Of a stretch of DNA of 64,000 nucleotides, positions 57,246 through 64,000 are shown in pieces; the stretch's first letter is position 1, and every line of letters begins with the position of its first letter. A model generated the notes under the pieces. It was not told where the DNA came from. It saw only the letters and a program-made list of their open reading frames with translations, and did no database searches. The DNA comes from Pseudeuparius sepicola (lineage: Eukaryota > Arthropoda > Insecta > Coleoptera > Anthribidae): contig OY987298.1 in the NCBI GenBank assembly GCA_963920635.1, forward strand, positions 147,534,257-147,598,256. Reading direction: 5' to 3'. Position numbers and translations under genes: made by a program.

Positions 57246-57299
57246 TGATAATAGATTCCTTCATGGAAACCAAGATTTAAGTCTGTCTCCCTTGGAAAG
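57246..57299 (+). CDS. Mini-exon m1 of the 57-kb family E cassette
   Basis: 54 nt between TTTTTTTCAG and GTGAGG, phase 2 at both ends, encoding DNRFLHGNQDLSLSPLE. Same length and phase as 53962-54015, with shared LSPL near the end. Confidence 0.7.
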
Positions 57300-57454
57300 G
57301 TGAGGAAATATTATTAGTTTTAAAATATCCTAGCTTTCCCCACAGAAACTTTTTTGATATACAACTAATTCTGTTACTGTTCTGTTACAAACTGTATTAT
57401 GTAACAGGATCAAAATTATCGATGGTGGTAACAAAATTTGTCATTTTGTTTCAG

Positions 57455-57508
57455 AGTTGAACCAAAGACAGACTCAGGTCCATTTCTGCCTCATTCAACT
57501 GTAAAAAG
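57455..57508 (+). CDS. Mini-exon m2 of the 57-kb family E cassette
   Basis: 54 nt between TTTTGTTTCAG and GTAAGA, phase 2 at both ends, encoding VEPKTDSGPFLPHSTVK. Similar to 54238-54294, one codon shorter. Confidence 0.72.
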
Positions 57509-57954
57509 GTAAGAAAAATTGATAGTTTTTATTGTTGCCATTTCTGAAGAGGGCAAAACCACAGTTTTAGAACTATAATTTTTAAAAAGGTTTTAATCAG
57601 CTGTTTAGAGAAACACCTCTGACATCACCATCAGTATACCATGGGACATAGATTAGACTGTAAGTTTGTCATCTTTGTCATTGTAAGATAACTTTGTACA
57701 AAAATTCTCAACTGGAAATGGGTTGGAGATCATAAACATAAAATTTAGACTGACCAACTTCCAAATGTTTCCCATTTCCAAATCAGTGAAATCAGAGGCA
57801 TTTTTAAATGAGTTTAACAACAAATCCTCCAAATCTTTTAAATAAAGCGGAAAAACAAATTCAAAGTGATTTTGGTGCTATAACTTCAAGCTACTACCGT
57901 ATTGTCTGTATTCTGTACACATTTCATAAAAAATTACACATCCCTTTGTTACAG

Positions 57955-58714
57955 CGATAAGCCAAAACTTAGCAGAAAACAAACCCGAAGAAAATCCATC
58001 GAATGCGAGCATTGTAACTTCAAAACTTTATATAAGAAAAGCCTTAAACAACATGTACGGACCAAACATAACTTTGAGAAGCCATTTGAACTATGCAAGT
58101 TTTGCGGTTACGCTTACCGTGATTCACACTCTCTTAAAAATCACATTAGACGAAAACACAAGACAAAACCCAGCCTACTGAAATGCGAACACTGCGACTA
58201 CGACACCATTTATAAGAACGCTCTTAAGAAACATATCAACATCAATCACGAAAGAAGGAAATTGTTTCATTGCGAGATTTGCAAATATTCGACATTCGAA
58301 CCTCGTGCCTTGAACTTTCACAATAATATGAAACATCGAGGCGGCACCTTCTTCAAGTGTGGGCACTGTGGATACAGTACACCCTACAAGTCCACCTTGA
58401 AGAGACACTTTAAGGTCAAGCACGAACTTGAAAAATTGTTGTACACATGCGAGAATTGTGATTTTTCTAGTGTCCAGATTTCTGTTTTGCAAAATCACAT
58501 TATCAGGAAACACAACCGACTGAGATGCGAGCACTGCAACTACCAGACGAAGGTTAAACGGGATCTCAGCAACCACATCAAGTCGAATCATTCCGAAATT
58601 ATTCATTTCACGTGTGATCTTTGCGAGTTCACCACGCCAAATAAATGGAGTCTTAAAAACCACATCATGAGCAACCATTGGCCAGATTTGCCAACTAATA
58701 CCCTCATAATATGA
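57955..58714 (+). CDS. Zinc-finger terminal exon, family E, eight fingers
   Basis: 252 open residues from the phase-2 acceptor (GTTACAG ending at 57954). A basic leader (KLSRKQTRRKS) is followed by fingers beginning CEHCNFKT, CKFCGYAY, CEHCDYDT, CEICKYST, CGHCGYST, CENCDFSS, CEHCNYQT and CDLCEFTT. All ligands are present. With m1 (57246) and m2 (57455) it forms a three-exon cassette parallel to the one at 54 kb. AATAAA at 59094. Confidence 0.9.
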
Positions 58715-59093
58715 TATAAATTATACTTATACCATAGACTAACGAGTAATACAGACAGTTCCTTAGGAGACTCACTTTTTAGGAAAATCTCTTCTAAAGA
58801 CATGAATAATGTGCATTTTATTTGATTTTATGTTAATCTGCATAGCAAAGAGAATGTATTAGAACCAAATTTATCATTTTATGCTTAAAATATGATATCT
58901 GTAACTTGAAATGGAGACTCGCTTATTTCTGACACATGTCCATAAGGAGACTTCTGTTGCAAAGCTATTTATTCTGTGCTTATACTTTTTTCTTATTACT
59001 TTGAGAAAAAAGTGAACAATTTAAGACTAACTGTGACATTAAAATTTTTACTTTTGTTTTAATGTGTACAATATGTTTATCTAGAATATGTTC

Positions 59094-59099
59094 AATAAA
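59094..59099 (+). terminator. Poly(A) signal for the 57955 exon
   Basis: AATAAA in TTCAATAAAGTTTT, about 380 bases after the stop. Confidence 0.5.
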
Positions 59100-59258
59100 G
59101 TTTTAAAAATTATTTTATTGTTATGTGATTATTTTTATTAATGTTCAAAAATAATTGTTCATAAAGAAGTGGTAGAAAACCCAACCCTGTCAAAAATACC
59201 TATAAAGTATATTTAATAAAATACCTTAATGAACAATTAAATTGAGTTTTTGTTTCAG

Positions 59259-59804
59259 AAATGCAAGGCAATTCCAAAAAGAAGCTATCAAATGCGGGTA
59301 TTGTGACTACAATTTCCGCCAATTGGCTTAAAATTCACATAAAAGAAAATCACAGAGACCGCATTGATTTGTACCAATGCGACTTTTGTGATTATAAAAC
59401 GATACTCAAGCACACATTTAATCAACACTTAAAGTTCAACCACACCCTGCTACGCCTGTTTACTCCTGTAACTCCTGCGAGTATACTACTCACTACAAAA
59501 TTCACTTTACGGAACATATAAAATTGAAACACACGGAATATGTCAAGGATCTATCTTTACGACTCATATTCCCAGATATTTAAAAGACCATGTCAGACAT
59601 ATGCATAATGGCATACAACTCAAATGCGAGCATTGTAAATTCTCGACTAAATATACAAGTTCCTTGAAAAGGCATGTGATAGCTAAACATGCCCAAAAGA
59701 AATCAACAGATCTGTCGAAATTGCACCAGTGTGACTATTGCGTTTACAGAAGCTATGACAATAGGAATTTCACCCGACACGTTCGGGCAAAGCACAAAGT
59801 TTAG
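59259..59804 (+). pseudogene. Frameshifted family E zinc-finger exon
   Basis: The acceptor (TTTGTTTCAG ending at 59258) and phase-2 start NARQFQKEA match the 48373 exon. The frame shifts within finger 1 (CGYCDYNFRQLA, then LKIHIKENH in another frame), again near 59450, and an in-frame stop follows. The last two fingers (CEHCKFST and CDYCVYRS, 59601-59804) are intact in one frame. About five fingers can be traced. It is the last zinc-finger signal in the window. Confidence 0.8.
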
Positions 59805-59965
59805 AAGAAAAATCTGTATAAGCTATGTATATTTTAAGTGTAGGAAATCAATGGAAAAACCGTCATTACTTCCATGGCGCTGCACCTCATTATTACAAGC
59901 CTACTATAAGGGACTATTTAAATGTACAGGATCATTAAAGTCTGATGTCTCAGACCAATTATTGT

Positions 59966-60076
59966 CGTTGACAGACATATTTACAAGACTTCTTACAGCT
60001 ATTGCTTCATGTCCTGGAAAACAGGTGACGCTGATGGCTAACATGTATTTTGTCTCCGGAAAGCACATGGTGAGCC
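59966..60076. mobile_element. Diverged fragment of the 182-bp MITE
   Basis: GTTGACAGACATATTTACAA, then GCTTCATGTCCTGGAAAACA and TTGTCTCCGGAAAGCACATG, follows the body of 53541-53722. The right terminal repeat is missing. Confidence 0.65.
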
Positions 60077-61121
60077 AAAAAAGTGAAGTAAAAATAAAAG
60101 TTTAATCACAATTATGCTCTAATTTGTACATAGCAAGACAAGAAAGTTGGTAAGTTGGTCATTTCTTACCAGAGATCAGAAGTTAGGACATACTTGCTCG
60201 CCATCTATTGATAATTAGAAGTATTAGAAGCTATCCAGAGAACAGCACTTGGATGTTTGGTGGATAATCATTTTTGTATGTCCTAACTATTTTCTGATAA
60301 AGAAATTGCGGTCACATTATCAGCAACTCCTCTAATTTGGAGTACATGATTGAATAAATTTATTGTTAGAAGTAATGTTTTCCGACATGAATTTTTGATG
60401 TGTTTAACGTTTGACTGGCCATGATTGTTGTTCTGAGTATGTATTATTTTTATTGCTTATAAAATAATCATTTACTTACCTCAAAAAATTCTTTTTCCAG
60501 CATACAATGTCTGCGGCAGTTGAAATTTTCTGTCCTTTGCCATTTTTTTTTAACCTAAGATTGTTCTATAGTCCGTCAATTTATTGTCGGAACATATTTA
60601 AAAACTCTTATTTTTACATCAGCAGAGAATGTGAGTTTGCAATGTATTCAAGACCAACTTAGTATTCTCCTAACAACTTATGAAAATATAGCTGAAGAGC
60701 CATAATTTAAACAAAATAGCTGCAAAAAACATGTAGTGACAACTGACATACTTATAGAACACTATTATTTATATGTATGTATATAACAGCATCTTAAATT
60801 AGAGACACAATTTAGATTAACAACATTTCCGGGTGGATGAAAGGTTGCAGAATATTTGTTAGTTTGCAATCTTATTTGTAGATTCAGGCAGTCAATTATT
60901 ATTATTTTTTTCATCGAAGGTTCCAGTTCAGGTCAATTTTATGAAAGTTTCAAAATACAGTAGGGCATCCCCAATAAAAACTCCCTGGCCCGATATCTTT
61001 GTAACTAAAACAGATATTTTAATTCTGCAAACATGGCATAGTAAACCACTTAGAGGACTTGATTTTTTCAATACTAACTGTTCCCGCCGTAGCTGACATA
61101 TTACATGATGCTGTGGTGCAG
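60077..61121. other. Spacer without recognised gene
   Basis: AT-rich. Open stretches are short and show no domain. Confidence 0.4.
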
Positions 61122-61243
61122 AGAAAATGTGTAATCCTAGAAATAATAGTAATTGCCCCCCTCCCCCGCACAAGTATGTGGTTGCCTCTGAGGTACTCCT
61201 AGTTTGAAGTATTGTGAGGGTTAGAATTATTATTATTATTGTA
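61122..61243 (+). repeat. ATT-family dispersed repeat, fullest copy
   Basis: Runs from AATAATAGTAATTGCCCCCC through GTACTCCTAGTTTGAAGTAT and GTGAGGGTTAGAATT into an (ATT)n tail. Confidence 0.55.
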
Positions 61244-62092
61244 AAGTGGTTCCAAAATCTATTTTAAGAAAGTTACCCTATGTCATTTTTCGTTGCTTAG
61301 AAATTCTTTAAATTTCTATTCAAAAGTAGTTTGAAACCTAATATTAGTCTACGAGACTAACTGTTGTGGTTCCATTTAATTTTTAATTGGGTTTTTCGCC
61401 ACAGAACCTGAACTAAACTGATAAGCTAAAACGCAAAGGCAATCTTTTTAATGTCAGAACAGTATTTAAAACCAAAAATACTTAAGATTGATGCCAGTTA
61501 AAATGAAACCATTTAATAAATTTATTTATGAATATCAATTTATAATAATTTAATTTAATAAATCAGTTCAAACCGATTCAGAAATAGAACTGGTCATTTG
61601 GCTTTGATCATACTGCTGCAGAGAATATAGTGCCTTTGTAGCGCTATTTATTGATGATATGGCGAACTGAGTATTTATTTTGGCAAATGGGCAAATTCGG
61701 ACATACATATATGGGTCTAGCATATCTACCTCCCTGTAGCAGCTTGACCCCTTTTATCATTTTAAAAATAAATTAATAAACTTAATTTGTTGAAAGGCCT
61801 TCAATATTGAAATAGAAAAGAAAATTTACTTACCGAAAATAATCTTTCTAGGTGAATCTTGAATTTGTAGCCACAAGCTGCCATCCATTTGTAGTTAACT
61901 GAAGCACCATGCACAACTAAATTTTTACAGGAAAATCTACACGTATTTGAACTGTCACGTGGAGTTTTGCTACTAGTCAATAGATGGCGCTGCAGCAGAG
62001 CGACACAAAACCAATACTATTAAGTATCTGTCCCTACTATTTTTATTAATAAAATGCTTTAGCAAAATTTATACCCTGGACGTAACTTTTCT
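61244..62092. other. Spacer without recognised gene
   Basis: AT-rich sequence with no coding signal or clear repeat termini. Confidence 0.4.
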
Positions 62093-62600
62093 GTCAAATT
62101 TACGTCAACGATAGGTATCAAGTTAACTAGGAGGTAAGAACAAAAGGAATAAACAAATACAGTAAAATATATATTAGACTTTAATGGTTCAAATACATAA
62201 AGAAAAAATATAAAAAATGATCTATAAAGGTTAAATTACTAGTTTAGTTTTTTTGCAGAGGAATGAAAAAATATGTAACTATACTTTTACTTATTCTCTT
62301 AAAACTCCCAATACATGTAGTTTTTTGCCCGCTATTTAGGATCAAATGAGGAATATTATAGAAAGCTCACTTCTGCCAAATTTACTAAGTCAACGATAGG
62401 TATCAGGTTAACTAGGAGATAAGGCACAAAAAAAATATAAAAAAATGATCTGTAAATGTTAAATTACTAGCTTAGCTTTTTGCAGAGATGAAAAAATATA
62501 ACTTATTAGGTAAGTAACTATACTTTTACTTACCCTCTTAAAACTCCAATACACGTAGTTTTTTGACCGCTATTTACGATCAAATGATGAATCTTATAGA
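62093..62600 (+). repeat. Diverged direct duplication
   Basis: Two copies: TCAACGATAGGTATCA.GTTA at 62104 and 62391, and AAAACTCCCAATACATGTAG at about 62298 with its partner near 62538. They differ by small indels. Confidence 0.65.
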
Positions 62601-62918
62601 AAGCTCACTATTCACCAAACATTTTAATACTTTATTTAGAAAAAACATAATTTTAACCCTATAAAAATATTATTCTGTAAAAAATGTAATTTCATCAAAT
62701 TATGGGAGTATATACCTAATGTAAATTAAATAATTTACACAATGTTTAAAGCAAAAACAAAACAAATACCAACAAAAAATATTCACAACTTCTTATGACC
62801 ATACTTTTACTTACCCTTTTACACCTTCAGCTTTAATATATAATTTTATAATGGGTTTCGGTTCATCCTTTCCCAAAAACTTTTGAATAATAATTTACAC
62901 AATAATTTGTAAGTTTAA

Positions 62919-63900
62919 TTTGCCCACCTCCCTCCTCTAAACTTACAAATTATTGTAAAATTATGTATTAGGTACCAATATTGTCAACTTTTTCAAGCAA
63001 AAACAAATCAGAATGGGGAAAATGGCCACAAAATATGTGCCATTTAAAACACCATTCTAAAAACTTCATTTTTGCCACAAAAAAATAAACAAAACTAACT
63101 CCAAATGAAACCGATTCTTTTTTACTTTAATAATGTTTCAAAATATTAATCGCAAAATGAAATTGTCAAAAAATCCGGAACTGTCATTTTATGCAAATCT
63201 AGGCATTTTTAAAGCAATAATGGGTAAGTTTAATTTGCCCACCTCCCTCCTCTAAACTTACACATTATTGCATGTTACCTATATCGTCAATTTTTCAAGC
63301 AAAAAAAAGGTAATGGAAAAAATGGCCCACAAAATATGTTTGCCATTTAAATAAATACCATTCCAAAAACATCATTTTTGCCAAAAAAATAAACTACAAA
63401 AAAAGAATTAAAATCAATTCCAAATGAAACTGATTCCGTTTTCACTTTAATTACCTATTAAAATGAAATTCTGTCAAAAAACTGGAACTGTCATTTTATG
63501 CAAAACTTGTCATTTTTAAAGCAATAATGGGTAAGTTTAATTTGCCCACCTCCCTCGTCTAAACTTACACATTATTGCATGTTACCTATATCGTCAATTT
63601 TTCAAGCAAAAAAAAGGTATGTAACAGAAAAAATGGCCACAAAATGTGTGCCATTTAAATAAATACATTCTAAAAACTTCATTTTTGCCAGAAAAATAAA
63701 CTACAAAGAAGAATTAAAATCAATTCCAAATGAAACTGATTCTTTCAAAAAATCTGGAACTGTAATTTTACGCAAAACTTGTCAGTTTAATTTGCCCACC
63801 TTCCTCTAAACTTATTTATTGCAATATTATTACAGATATTGTTAATTTTCAAGCAAAAAAAAGCCTGAATAGAAAAAAATGGCCACAAAATATGTGTGTC
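62919..63900 (+). repeat. Tandem repeat, period about 310 bp
   Basis: AATTTGCCCACCTCCCTCCT followed by CTAAACTTAC recurs near 62920, 63230, 63540 and (shortened) 63788. Each copy is followed by a shared AATGGCCACAAAATATGTG region and AACTGATTC. The array runs to or past the window edge. Confidence 0.85.
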
Positions 63901-64000
63901 ATTTAAAATATGAACTTCATTTTTGCAAGAAAAAATAAACTAGGTACAAAAAATAATTAAAACCAATTCCAAATGAAACTGATTTTTTAAAAACTTTTTA

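Noticed and set aside
4043..58678. Long minus-strand open stretches opposite the zinc-finger exons (4043-4477, 8305-8616, 43166-43576, 58175-58678)
   Set aside because: They mirror the finger arrays exactly and encode no recognisable domain. Regular Cys/His codon spacing keeps the opposite strand open.
14427..58714. Each array as a separate single-exon zinc-finger gene
   Set aside because: No start codon or promoter precedes them, and all share acceptor, branch site and phase. Not fully excluded without RNA data.
1..64000. CRISPR arrays, tRNA, rRNA or bacterial operon features
   Set aside because: No short regularly spaced repeats with unique spacers, no cloverleaf or rRNA signatures were noticed. 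Splice signals and transposon types indicate an animal genome.

Overview
The window looks like insect nuclear DNA, possibly from a beetle (not certain). It is AT-rich, has CTAAT/CTAAC-type branch points just upstream of TTTCAG acceptors, and is packed with small TA-flanked DNA transposons, many ending in CAGGGTG. All recognisable host coding sequence is on the + strand and encodes C2H2 zinc fingers of the C-x2-C-x12-H-x4-H type. There are about sixteen substantially open zinc-finger exons and roughly as many decayed ones.

The main result is how these exons are built. Each intact array starts at a splice acceptor and not at a start codon. In every case the exon begins with the third base of a codon (a phase-2 acceptor), stays open through 4 to 13 fingers, and ends at a stop; a nearby AATAAA follows most of them. 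I see no initiator exon, BTB or ZAD domain, promoter or donor exon between them. The simplest reading is one large array of interchangeable 3'-terminal exons, each joined in the same phase to a constant 5' part outside the window. This is the architecture known from insect lola and mod(mdg4). That assignment is inference; the shared phase (26 acceptors, including relics and four mini-exons) is read from the sequence.

Layout. 0.6-9 kb: family A (six fingers, lead motif KCLECPFEC), with intact exons at 3823 and 8085, broken ones at 1297 and 5635, and interleaved relics of family C. 9-14.4 kb: transposons and relics. 14.4-34.4 kb: family B (ten fingers, the last ending H-x-C), at 14427, 18521, 21502 and a 1.78-kb tandem amplification (27045, 28822, 30598, 32373) of which only the last copy has a complete array. 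35-44 kb: family C (six to eight fingers), at 36810, 39852, 41417 and 43147, interleaved with decayed partners. 45.2 kb: a single divergent exon (family D). 48-60 kb: family E (CDxCDF fingers), at 48373, 50468, 54361, 57955 and a broken copy at 59259. The 54-kb and 57-kb members each carry two extra 54-57-nt symmetric mini-exons. 60-64 kb: no coding signal, with tandem repeats at the far end.

The array appears to grow by tandem duplication and to decay by frameshift, deletion and transposon insertion. One exon (50468) is open for 391 codons except for a single TGA exactly where a zinc-binding cysteine belongs. Another (21502) takes its stop codon from an inserted hAT-like element.
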